Below, piece by piece: positions 1 to 6,096 of a DNA stretch of 10,591 nucleotides (its first letter is position 1; each line of letters opens with the position of its first letter). The DNA lies in NCBI GenBank assembly GCA_027030605.1, contig JALVEV010000152.1, forward strand, positions 1 through 10,591, given 5' to 3'. A program made the translations under genes and the position numbers. Under the pieces are notes generated by a model, which was not told the origin of the DNA, did not search any database, and worked only from the letters and a program-made list of their open reading frames with translations. The DNA is from Campylobacteraceae bacterium (GTDB taxonomy: Bacteria > Campylobacterota > Campylobacteria > Campylobacterales > Sulfurovaceae).

Positions 1-221
1 TTAATGGTCTCTTTACTTTTTGCTCCTAAAGAGGTAACCTTGTTTTGTGAGGAGTGTTTTTTGGTTAAGTACTCTCTATCTCCAACTTTTCGCCAATACA
101 TAGAGAGATTATAGTTCATAAGGTACTCATTTTTTTTCTCTATATAATACTCATAGAGCTGTTTTGAGTTGATATACTGTTTACGCTGTGAAGCTGTGTA
201 TTCTGTTAGAAAAAAACTCAT
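1..221 (-). CDS. Partial nucleotidyltransferase-family protein (PF12281-like), N-terminal 73 residues
   Basis: This open frame starts at ATG 221-219 and runs off the left edge without a stop. The 73 visible residues start MSFFLTEYTASQRKQYIN. They contain a Tyr/Lys-rich helix (about 9-35), then MYWRKVGDREYL (41-52) and TSLGAKSKET (63-72). The pattern 'S-M-x-W-x-K-V-x-G-x-x-Y-L ... S-L-G-x-x-S-x-E-T' is what I remember from the N-terminus of the PF12281 nucleotidyltransferase family, whose catalytic domain would lie beyond the window. That assignment rests on recalled motif similarity only. The Shine-Dalgarno is weak, but a TGnTACAAT-type extended -10 sits about 20 bp upstream (248-243 on the minus strand), so the gene probably has its own promoter. 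It could instead be an unrelated small protein sharing the short motif. Confidence 0.55.
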   Translation of the reverse strand, partial: MSFFLTEYTASQRKQYINSKQLYEYYIEKKNEYLMNYNLSMYWRKVGDREYLTKKHSSQNKVTSLGAKSKETI

Positions 222-242
222 AATTAATCGCTTTTTTTAGAA

Positions 243-283
243 ATTGTACCAAAAAAAATAGAAAAATAGAAATTTGGTACAAT
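243..283. promoter_or_regulatory. 11-bp perfect inverted repeat carrying back-to-back extended -10 boxes
   Basis: ATTGTACCAAA (243-253) and TTTGGTACAAT (273-283) are perfect reverse complements separated by 19 A/T-rich bases. Each arm, read outward, contains TGGTACAAT, an extended -10 promoter element. The left arm faces the gene at 221 at a suitable distance. The right arm faces rightward, where no plus-strand gene exists. The structure could be a divergent promoter pair, an operator for a dimeric regulator, or both. No conventional -35 is evident, which is common in Campylobacterota promoters. Confidence 0.5.
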
Positions 284-366
284 GGGTTATTTCTTCTCCA
301 TAATTTAGCATTCTTTATTGAGCATTATTTTCATAAAAATAATTAAAAACTTAAATTTAAATATTT

Positions 367-597
367 TTAGGTTTTATTTATGAAAATAGCTTTAATCCCA
401 TAGCTTCGCTCATCAAAGCTTTTTAAGCTCTCCTTTAAAGTTAAGATTTTATCTTTTAGTACAAATGTATCACTTGACAAGATATACTCTAAATACTCTT
501 TACGAATCTGTCCTACTCTTTTGTTGTCAATAAGAAATGGAATCTTATCCTCTTCTATGTAGTTGTTGTTCTCTTTTATTCTTTGTAGGTATGACAT
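367..597 (-). CDS. Isolated DUF4743-like N-terminal domain of a Nudix hydrolase, probably a truncated gene
   Basis: A 76-residue frame runs from ATG 597-595 to TAA at 369-367. It has a good ribosome site (AAAGGA with 5 bases before the ATG) and a possible TTATAA -10 just upstream. The N-terminus MSYLQRIKENNN, then IPFLIDNKRVGQIRKE (19-34), then alternating hydrophobic and charged residues ending in a 'L.SFDERSYGIKAI' stretch (58-71), resembles the DUF4743 domain that precedes the Nudix domain in thiamine-pyrophosphokinase-related Nudix hydrolases. Full-length relatives are about 250-300 residues. Here the frame stops before any Nudix box, and the 145 bases downstream hold no readable continuation on the same strand. 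Seen: a short frame with a sound start. Inferred: a remnant or free-standing domain. Catalytic activity is not expected. Confidence 0.55.
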   Translation of the reverse strand: MSYLQRIKENNNYIEEDKIPFLIDNKRVGQIRKEYLEYILSSDTFVLKDKILTLKESLKSFDERSYGIKAIFINKT

Positions 598-748
598 TTT
601 TTTCCTTTATAATTTGGTGCGATGGCAATTGAACCCTACTTAAACTTAGGCATAGGACGAACAGTTTTTTCCTTGTATCATTTTAAGACTACTTACATAC
701 CTAACTATAGATAAAAATAACTTGACCTCTCTCTTGCTCTACTTTAGT

Positions 749-1375
749 TTAAAAACTGTATAAAAAAGGGCTATTATCAAATTCCATTTTTTCAAACTCT
801 TTATCTATCTTAGCTTTTTCTTTAATTTCTTCTTCTGTAAACTTTTTAGGAATAATTAACCCATCACAATATTCCTCATATTTCAATATCTCCTCATTAG
901 GGTAAATAGCAACATCTATAACATATTTTTGATACATATAACAAACATTTTCTTTTTTAATAGCCTTATACTTATATGAATCTAAATATAATGCACTAAA
1001 AGTAGTCTTTACATAAAGATTTAAAGCACCCCTATTAGCTTTTGACATTACAAAATTTTTACTTCTTACATTTCTATATATAATCAATCTTTCTTCATAT
1101 TTTTTATCTATAAATGTTAAAATAATAGAGTATTTTAAAGAAGAAAACTCATAAAGTTCTCTATCTACATAAAGTTTTTGGCTATTAAACCAATAATTCC
1201 ATTCTTGAAGAGTATCTAAAAGTTTTTCTTCATTATTAATGTTTTGACTAGCAATTTTTTCATAATAACTATTCTTTTTTTCAAATGTATACATAATATA
1301 CCAATAAAAAAAATATACTCCTAATATAAAAAACATTATACAATTGATTATTTTTATATTCTTTTTTCCTGTCAT
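749..1375 (-). CDS. Hypothetical protein with one N-terminal membrane segment
   Basis: This 208-residue protein was not recognised. It starts at ATG 1375 with a strong AAGGAG site 6 bases upstream. A short basic N-terminus (MTGKKNIK) precedes one hydrophobic segment, about residues 9-31, rich in Phe, Tyr and Ile. The rest, about 175 residues, should therefore face the periplasm. It is hydrophilic, Lys/Glu/Tyr-rich and predicted mixed alpha/beta. Two Cys (144 and 169) could form a disulfide. The tail (about 178-198) is a charged helix with Glu-Glu and Lys-rich runs. No lipobox or enzyme motif was seen. The first ~50 bp upstream are almost identical to the sequence in front of the ClpP-like operon at 3583, so the two transcription units are probably expressed in the same way. 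Its A/T content is very high even for this window. Confidence 0.7.
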   Translation of the reverse strand: MTGKKNIKIINCIMFFILGVYFFYWYIMYTFEKKNSYYEKIASQNINNEEKLLDTLQEWNYWFNSQKLYVDRELYEFSSLKYSIILTFIDKKYEERLIIYRNVRSKNFVMSKANRGALNLYVKTTFSALYLDSYKYKAIKKENVCYMYQKYVIDVAIYPNEEILKYEEYCDGLIIPKKFTEEEIKEKAKIDKEFEKMEFDNSPFLYSF

Positions 1376-1389
1376 CTCTTGCTCCTTTT

Positions 1390-1438
1390 CTATATTTTAA
1401 TTAAAAGTCTACTAAAAAAATTTATTATTAGCTAACAT
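1390..1438. repeat. Direct repeat copy A, leader of the 749-1375 gene
   Basis: This 49-bp sequence matches 3601-3648 base for base except for a 2-base length difference near its left end and one A/T difference in the A-run. It contains the palindrome TTAGCTAA and, on the minus strand, TAGTAGACTTTTAATTAA followed by an A/T-rich stretch that could hold a -10 (TAAAAT or TATAGA). It sits 14 bp upstream of the ATG at 1375, just ahead of the AAGGAG site. It looks like a duplicated promoter or leader segment. Confidence 0.75.
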
Positions 1439-1451
1439 TATTCTTTCTCTA

Positions 1452-2792
1452 TCACTCTAAACTATTACTGTAACTTTTTACTATCTTACTCTTCTTTGAT
1501 TCTCTAAATTCACTATCTCCCTCTCTTTGATACTTATAGTCTGAAGAGAGCAAAGTACCATTTTTATCATAATGATAAGTGTATTCCTGTTTTACTATAT
1601 CCATTGTACAAGGACATGTTCCCACAAAAGCTTCTGCTTTATAAGATAGTTTTTTCCCATCTTTGTAGCTCCATTTTTCGAGAGTATGTTGAACCAATAC
1701 CTCTCTAAGAGAGTATTTTCGCTCCTCTTTGATAAGATTACCCTCATTATCATACTCCTTTGTTAGAATATCTCTTCCTCTTACATTCCCTTCTTTATCT
1801 AATCGTAAATATTCCCTATAAATCTCTTTGCCATTTTTGTTATATCGTTTTGTCATACTATTCTTACCTTTTGGGTAAATAGTTTCCTTATAGGTCAATC
1901 TCCCCTTTTCATCATATTTCATATTTCTCATATATTGTCCATTGGCAGACTCCATATGAGTTAAGTTTCCATCTTTGTTATAAACTTTTATAGGCTTCTT
2001 CTTAATATCTTTAGAGATAGTCTCATTCTCATATCTATTTAAATTCTCTTTATATCTCTCTTGAACTATCTCCTTACCATCTTCATCATATATATGAGAC
2101 TCTAAAATATTCCCCTCATTATCTGTTTTCTCCATTGAAAAAAGTTTCTCGCCATCGTAACTATTGGTAATAACATAACTATATTTTGAATTATCAAAAT
2201 TTTCATATCTCTCTTCAACTATTTTTCCATATTCATTATAGGAAAACTCTTTTTGATAATAATCTGTAAAGGTGAAAACCAACTGTTTTAAATAGTTAAA
2301 AAACTTTGTCTCTCCCAATTTATATTTATCTGTCGAAGTATCGAAATAGTAATGCTCCTCTTTAGTATATCGCCATGCTATTACATTGATACTCTCTGTA
2401 GTTACAATTAAACCACTCGTTTCATCCAATATTTGACAAGTAAGGTTATGCTCACCTAAAGAAAAAGCCTTCTTCAAGTTGCGTCCAAAGCCAATAATAT
2501 TCTCATTCTCTCTCCATATATATTTATAGTTTGTTCCATTTTCATCAACTTCTGATTGTAAAACAATCTCTGTTTTTATGGTTGTATTTATCTCTCTAGG
2601 AGTATAAGAGATTGTTCTTGGCTTACTCTTCACTTTTTTTGGTGAAACATTTTCTAAAATCTCCATACTATTTGTTACAAGAGCCTCTTTTTTAGTAGGT
2701 AGTTTTACCTGTTCCTCTTTAGATATAAAAAAAAGGAGTATGCTTCCTACTAAAATTATCAATGTTACTATTAATATATTTCTCTTTTTCAT
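1452..2792 (-). CDS. Membrane-anchored PKD/Ig-like domain protein with YD-type repeats
   Basis: This 446-residue protein starts at ATG 2792, 2 bp after the stop of the ClpP-like gene, so it is translationally coupled to it. Residues 5-24 form a hydrophobic segment after MKKR, with no lipobox, so it should be an N-in membrane anchor exporting the rest. Residues ~73-138 resemble a PKD/Ig-like beta-sandwich (YIWRENENIIGFGRNL, then GEHNLTCQILDE, then a final strand). From about 185 to 419 there are about ten imperfect YD-like units of the form Y-[DN]-x-[DEK]-G-[KNR]-[LIE]-x-x-x-x-x-Y, for example near 235, 271, 293, 317, 347 and 408. These resemble the beta-hairpin repeats of RHS/MORN-like shell proteins. 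A Cys-Pro-Cys sits at 393-395. No toxin or enzymatic C-terminal domain follows. A role in a surface or periplasmic binding scaffold is inference only. Confidence 0.65.
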   Translation of the reverse strand: MKKRNILIVTLIILVGSILLFFISKEEQVKLPTKKEALVTNSMEILENVSPKKVKSKPRTISYTPREINTTIKTEIVLQSEVDENGTNYKYIWRENENIIGFGRNLKKAFSLGEHNLTCQILDETSGLIVTTESINVIAWRYTKEEHYYFDTSTDKYKLGETKFFNYLKQLVFTFTDYYQKEFSYNEYGKIVEERYENFDNSKYSYVITNSYDGEKLFSMEKTDNEGNILESHIYDEDGKEIVQERYKENLNRYENETISKDIKKKPIKVYNKDGNLTHMESANGQYMRNMKYDEKGRLTYKETIYPKGKNSMTKRYNKNGKEIYREYLRLDKEGNVRGRDILTKEYDNEGNLIKEERKYSLREVLVQHTLEKWSYKDGKKLSYKAEAFVGTCPCTMDIVKQEYTYHYDKNGTLLSSDYKYQREGDSEFRESKKSKIVKSYSNSLE

Positions 2793-2794
2793 CT

Positions 2795-3583
2795 TTACGC
2801 CTCTAACTCTTTCAAATACTCATCAGCCTCAATCTCCTCACCATTTACCATTACATGAGTAGCAATTCCTCGTCTGCAAAGCTCTTGGCAGTCCATCCAA
2901 AAATCTTTTCCAATAAGTAGCTGTTCAAACTCCTCTTGGCTTAAAAAACCCTGCTTGACCACCATGTCGTGTCGAAATTTAGTAAGATGTTTATCTTTAT
3001 GTTCCATCTTCATTTTTATATCTCCTCCCTTTCCCCTTGCTACTGAACTATAGTTGTGAAACATCAGTTCAGAGTATGGGTAGACAACCCTCTTTTCTGC
3101 CATACAAAACATTACAGCACCCATACTATAACCATGATTGTCAAGATAGGCAGTGGTTCGATTGTAAAACTTCTCTTTTATCAAGTTAAAAAACTGTTGT
3201 CCCTCTGTTATGCTTCCTCCATCTGAGTTAATAACTAGCTCCAATATATCATTAGAAGATGCTTCTCTAAGTTGATAGAAGAGAGAGTGTAAATCTTTTC
3301 TATCACTATGAAAATTTCCAACATAGAGACGATATCGTCTATAGTTGACTCCTGAAACTCTAAAAAGAGGCTTTTTCCAAAAAAAGAGTCTGTTAAAGAC
3401 AAGAGCATGTAGAAATTTTCGTTTTTTTAAAAGAGTATCTAGTTTAAAAAGTCTTTTCTCATAGCCATCTAAGCTCTCGTACTCCTCTGTTTTGTAATTG
3501 TATCTCTCTCTTTTTATTGTAGATATCTGTTTAGCATATAGTGAGTGATACTCTGTATCCATTATTTTGTGCTTTGCAATCAT
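2795..3583 (-). CDS. ClpP-like serine protease (family S14 fold) with an 80-residue N-terminal extension
   Basis: This 262-residue protein starts at ATG 3583, with GGGGAG 5 bases upstream. Residues ~84-247 match the ClpP/crotonase fold: VINSDGGSITEG (117-128, ClpP NSPGGS loop), GYSMGAVMF (151-159) with candidate nucleophile Ser153, ELMFHNYSS (172-180) with candidate His176, and GKDFWMDCQEL (225-235) with candidate Asp227. All three triad residues appear to be present, so peptidase activity is plausible. Residues 1-83 are unlike ordinary ClpP. They are Lys/Arg/Tyr-rich, with a hydrophobic patch at 57-69, and have no signal peptide, so a cytoplasmic location is expected. No Clp ATPase or phage capsid or portal gene is nearby. 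The gene is followed after 2 bp by a membrane-anchored repeat protein, which suggests a joint role. It could be a phage-type head-maturation-like protease relic, but the context does not support a prophage. Confidence 0.75.
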   Translation of the reverse strand: MIAKHKIMDTEYHSLYAKQISTIKRERYNYKTEEYESLDGYEKRLFKLDTLLKKRKFLHALVFNRLFFWKKPLFRVSGVNYRRYRLYVGNFHSDRKDLHSLFYQLREASSNDILELVINSDGGSITEGQQFFNLIKEKFYNRTTAYLDNHGYSMGAVMFCMAEKRVVYPYSELMFHNYSSVARGKGGDIKMKMEHKDKHLTKFRHDMVVKQGFLSQEEFEQLLIGKDFWMDCQELCRRGIATHVMVNGEEIEADEYLKELEA

Positions 3584-3600
3584 TTCTCTCCCCTTTTTTA

Positions 3601-3648
3601 CTATATTAATTAAAAGTCTACTAAAAAAAAATTATTATTAGCTAACAT
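3601..3648. repeat. Direct repeat copy B, leader of the ClpP-like operon
   Basis: This is the 48-bp partner of 1390-1438. It lies 17 bp upstream of the ATG at 3583. The conserved block includes TTAGCTAA and, on the minus strand, AGTAGACTTTTAATTAA with a possible TATAGT -10 at 3605-3600. The two copies bracket the ~2.2 kb protease/repeat-protein operon in direct orientation, so recombination between them would delete exactly that operon. Confidence 0.75.
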
Positions 3649-3651
3649 AAT

Positions 3652-3691
3652 TTTCCATTAAAAAACACATTTTATAAGCTTTTAATGGAAA
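3652..3691. repeat. 12-bp perfect inverted repeat (TTTCCATTAAAA / TTTTAATGGAAA)
   Basis: Left arm 3652-3663 and right arm 3680-3691 pair perfectly around a 16-base A/T-rich loop. It begins 3 bases past direct repeat B and lies about 100 bp downstream of the stop of the 617-residue gene. There is no T-run after it on either strand, so it is not a convincing intrinsic terminator. It could be an operator upstream of the protease operon or the end of an inserted segment. Confidence 0.55.
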
Positions 3692-3788
3692 TTTGGTGTA
3701 ATTTTTAAGAAAAAAGAGGAATTTTTAGGAAAAATAATTATCTAAAACAAGGTGTCATTTTACAAATATCTTTCTACTCTAGCATACT

Positions 3789-5642
3789 CTATTGCATAAG
3801 TTTTACCTTTTTACTCCGTTTAAATTCAGCCAATTTTCGAGGAAAGTTATCTGCAACTTTTAGTCTATAGTCTGCCTCCTCTCTCATATGGATAGTATCA
3901 AGAAGCGGTATCATCTCCTCTTTTTTAAACTCCTCTCTTGAAAAAATCCCAAAGACCAATAAATCTGCTGTGCGAATATCTATGTCTTGGCTAATAATAC
4001 TCACTCTAAAGATTGATTGTCCTATACTACTACTTTTTGAGATTTTAATGGTTATCGTATCGAAGATGAGAACTATCTGTTTGCTTGTCTTAAAAACAAC
4101 ACCCTCTTTATATCCTGAATAAAAGTTTCCTTTTGCTCTGTTATTTTTAATCTCTAATTTTGTCATGTGACAGGTACTGTTATCTATGGCACTACCATAG
4201 TTATAGAGATACCAACTGCCTGAAAGGTAATTCTCTTTTTTCATATACTCTTCAAAGGGAAGAGACTCTTTTGCTAGTAACTCTTGTGCTAAAGTGAGTT
4301 TAGCTATGGTTTTATGATGTCGTGTAACATAGGTTGGGTCATCTATTAAATCTTTAAATCTAAAAAGAGCAAAATTTTTATCTTTAATAAGTAGTAGTTT
4401 TGAGTAACCAATATTTAGACTGTTGCTCATCATTATCTTAATACCACTCTTTTGCATATACTCTATCTTATCTAACACTTTAGTGGTCAAAAGTTCAGTA
4501 TCTACAACAACAAACAGATAGGTAAGCTCTAGTTTATCTTCTCTAATTAACTTAATCTGATTCTCAATAATAGGGTTTCTGTTTTCTAACAAAAAAAGAT
4601 TCTCAACACTTAAAAAGTAAGAGATTGTTACCTCAACCTTTTTACCATTACAAATATCTTTCAGTGAAAAGAGTTGAGACTCTTTTTTGTTACTAATGAA
4701 GTATTTTGTATGGTTGTGGGCTTTCTCTAAAAACTTCATATAGTTCTCAAACTCTTTTAAGATAGTATCAAGGTAGATATCTTTAGAAAAGCTTTTATTG
4801 ATACCACAATGGTGTAAATCTTTACCTAAAGTTTCAATTTTTTTGGTAAAGTTTTCCATAAAGTAATCCTCTTTTAAAATACACTTTTTAGAGAAATCCT
4901 CTGCTAACATAATATTAGAGAAGTTAAGTTTATAGGAGTATTTCTCTTTCTCTTCTTTTGTTAAAAGGTAAGAGGTTAAAAGTACTTGAAATGCTTTTAC
5001 TTTTCCTGTAGCATCATCAATTGTATTTGCCATTCCAAATGCTCTTAATTTTGTTGATGTATTTGCTGATATTTTGAAGATGCAACTCATATGGTCATAC
5101 TCATTTTTCAAATAGATATAAGTAACAGTATTAAAATGTTCCATTTTCCCACTATAAAGTATGTTTGCATAGCTTAACTGAATGGTATTTTCACTACTAT
5201 CTTTAGGAAATGAGACATCAAAACAGTTTACCTTTAGTTCGCTGTTGTGGGTATCGAAAAAATAGATATATTTAATATGCCCATAAGCCTCTTGATTGTT
5301 TAAATAGCTATCAAGTCTCTTTTTAAAGTTTTCAAAACTCCAAGTTTTAAAACTTTGATTAGTAAAAAGAGCCTTGTTATTTAGTTTCAACTCTCCTATT
5401 TTAAACTTTGTAACATCAAAATTGTTTGCCTTTAAGCTCTCTCCATTTAACCAGTTATCAATTACACGTTTACGACTTATTAAATATTGGGGAGTTAACT
5501 TTCGTTTGTCTGAAAAATATTCAATTAATTTTTTTTTCTTGCCATTGAAAAGCTTCTTAAGAAGATAGTTCATCTTCTCTTGAAAATCAACCCAAGGAAC
5601 AGCCCGTCCATCATAGTCTAAATTTTTTCTAACATTATCCAC
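3789..5642 (-). CDS. Large hypothetical protein (617 aa) with possible N-terminal HTH and beta-rich C-terminus
   Basis: This protein was not recognised. The start is GTG at 5642-5640 with AAGGG 7 bases upstream; the nearby ATG at 5647 is out of frame and stops at once. There is no signal peptide or membrane segment, so it is likely cytoplasmic. Residues ~36-84 (LIEYFSDKRKLTPQYL, then SRKRVIDNWLNG) have the spacing of a small helix-turn-helix of the Cro/XRE or phage-repressor type. Residues ~120-245 look like beta-strands with short helices. Residues ~345-445 alternate strand and helix (VENLFLLENR, LTYLFVVVDTE, GIKIMMSNS, KLLLIKDKNFALF). The C-terminal ~110 residues begin SGSWYLYNYG (474-483) and continue as amphipathic strands to LLVFGIFS (561-568), suggesting a small beta-barrel or lipocalin-like sensor. 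Cys are scattered with no metal motif. A regulatory or sensor role is a guess. Confidence 0.65.
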   Translation of the reverse strand: MDNVRKNLDYDGRAVPWVDFQEKMNYLLKKLFNGKKKKLIEYFSDKRKLTPQYLISRKRVIDNWLNGESLKANNFDVTKFKIGELKLNNKALFTNQSFKTWSFENFKKRLDSYLNNQEAYGHIKYIYFFDTHNSELKVNCFDVSFPKDSSENTIQLSYANILYSGKMEHFNTVTYIYLKNEYDHMSCIFKISANTSTKLRAFGMANTIDDATGKVKAFQVLLTSYLLTKEEKEKYSYKLNFSNIMLAEDFSKKCILKEDYFMENFTKKIETLGKDLHHCGINKSFSKDIYLDTILKEFENYMKFLEKAHNHTKYFISNKKESQLFSLKDICNGKKVEVTISYFLSVENLFLLENRNPIIENQIKLIREDKLELTYLFVVVDTELLTTKVLDKIEYMQKSGIKIMMSNSLNIGYSKLLLIKDKNFALFRFKDLIDDPTYVTRHHKTIAKLTLAQELLAKESLPFEEYMKKENYLSGSWYLYNYGSAIDNSTCHMTKLEIKNNRAKGNFYSGYKEGVVFKTSKQIVLIFDTITIKISKSSSIGQSIFRVSIISQDIDIRTADLLVFGIFSREEFKKEEMIPLLDTIHMREEADYRLKVADNFPRKLAEFKRSKKVKLMQ

Positions 5643-5669
5643 TCATATCCCTTTTTTAAGTGTTTTTGT

Positions 5670-5675
5670 ATTATA
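5670..5675 (-). promoter_or_regulatory. -10 box TATAAT of the 617-residue gene
   Basis: On the minus strand, CCTTTTTGAGATATAATAC has a consensus TATAAT 27 bp upstream of the GTG start, preceded by a T-rich tract and no clear -35. This is the usual form of a sigma-70 promoter in Campylobacterota. Confidence 0.5.
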
Positions 5676-5783
5676 TCTCAAAAAGGTAAACTGTTATTTA
5701 ACAACACTCATTTAAGGATTATGTTAAAATTGGAAAATAGAGTTTATATAACTACATACAACAACTTTTAAGATAGATTTCCC

Positions 5784-5789
5784 TATAAT
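5784..5789 (+). promoter_or_regulatory. -10 box TATAAT of the rpmB operon
   Basis: TTTCCCTATAATTGCG carries a perfect TATAAT, with transcription expected near 5796 and a leader of about 58 bases before rpmB. The region upstream is A/T-rich with no strong TTGACA. It probably drives rpmB and the channel/argJ genes after it. Confidence 0.55.
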
Positions 5790-5814
5790 TGCGAAACTTT
5801 TTATGAGCCCTATA

Positions 5815-5829
5815 TTTATGCTTCATAAA
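5815..5829 (+). promoter_or_regulatory. Small hairpin in the rpmB leader
   Basis: TTTATG (5815-5820) pairs with CATAAA (5824-5829) around a CTT triloop. It lies between the predicted transcription start and the AAAGG site at 5843-5847. A 6-bp A/T-rich stem is weak and may be chance; a role in translational control of L28 is inference. Confidence 0.25.
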
Positions 5830-5854
5830 CACTATTAATTACAAAGGTATTATC

Positions 5855-6073
5855 ATGGCAAGAAGATGTGATGTAACAGGAAAAGGTCCATTGGTTGGAA
5901 ACAATGTATCTCATGCAAATAACAAAACAAAAAGAAGACAACTTCCTAACTTAAGAAGTGTTAAAATTACTTTAGAAGATGGAACTACTAAAAGAATTAA
6001 AGTTGCAGCGTCTACTCTTAGAACAATGAAGAAAAAAGCTGCTCAAGCTACAGCTGAAACAACAGAGGCGTAA
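5855..6073 (+). CDS. rpmB: 50S ribosomal protein L28
   Basis: This 72-residue basic protein of the large ribosomal subunit is close to the 62-78 residues usual for L28. The N-terminus MARRCDVTGKGPLVGNNVSH (1-20) carries the family C-x-[VL]-[ST]-G-K and GNNVSHANN motifs. It is followed by KTKRRQLPNLRS (24-35), whose T-K-R-R-x-L-P-N-L core is the L28 signature, and a C-terminal strand region with RIKVAASTLRTMKK (47-60) as in epsilonproteobacterial L28. There is only one Cys, so it is not a four-Cys zinc-ribbon form. The start ATG follows AAAGG with 7 bases spacing. A strong -10 lies about 70 bp upstream. The K+ channel gene follows 23 bp after the stop and is likely cotranscribed, the same order I recall for H. 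pylori HP0491-HP0490. Confidence 0.96.
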   Translation: MARRCDVTGKGPLVGNNVSHANNKTKRRQLPNLRSVKITLEDGTTKRIKVAASTLRTMKKKAAQATAETTEA

Positions 6074-6096
6074 TTAACGCTTCTACCTAATCTATT

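Noticed and set aside
611..640. tRNA-like 3' end on the minus strand (GGGTTCAATTGCCATCGCACCA)
   Set aside because: The T-stem does not pair around TTCAATT, and no complementary 5' acceptor half (CATCGC on the plus strand) occurs in 640-750, so it is not a complete tRNA. Kept only as a curiosity linked to the AATTTGGT motif.
3703..3788. Intrinsic terminator after the 617-residue gene
   Set aside because: Only very short A/T stems (for example TTTTT-CCT-AAAAA) are present, without a G/C-containing stem followed by a T-run.
5374..5568. Open frame on the plus strand inside the 617-residue gene
   Set aside because: It is fully antisense to a much longer coding frame, has no ribosome site, and its low-complexity Phe/Leu-rich product is typical of a shadow of A/T-rich coding DNA.
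1..5642. Prophage or integrative element, suggested by a ClpP-like (head-protease-like) gene
   Set aside because: No terminase, portal, capsid, integrase or transposase gene is visible, and no convincing attachment-site pair was found.
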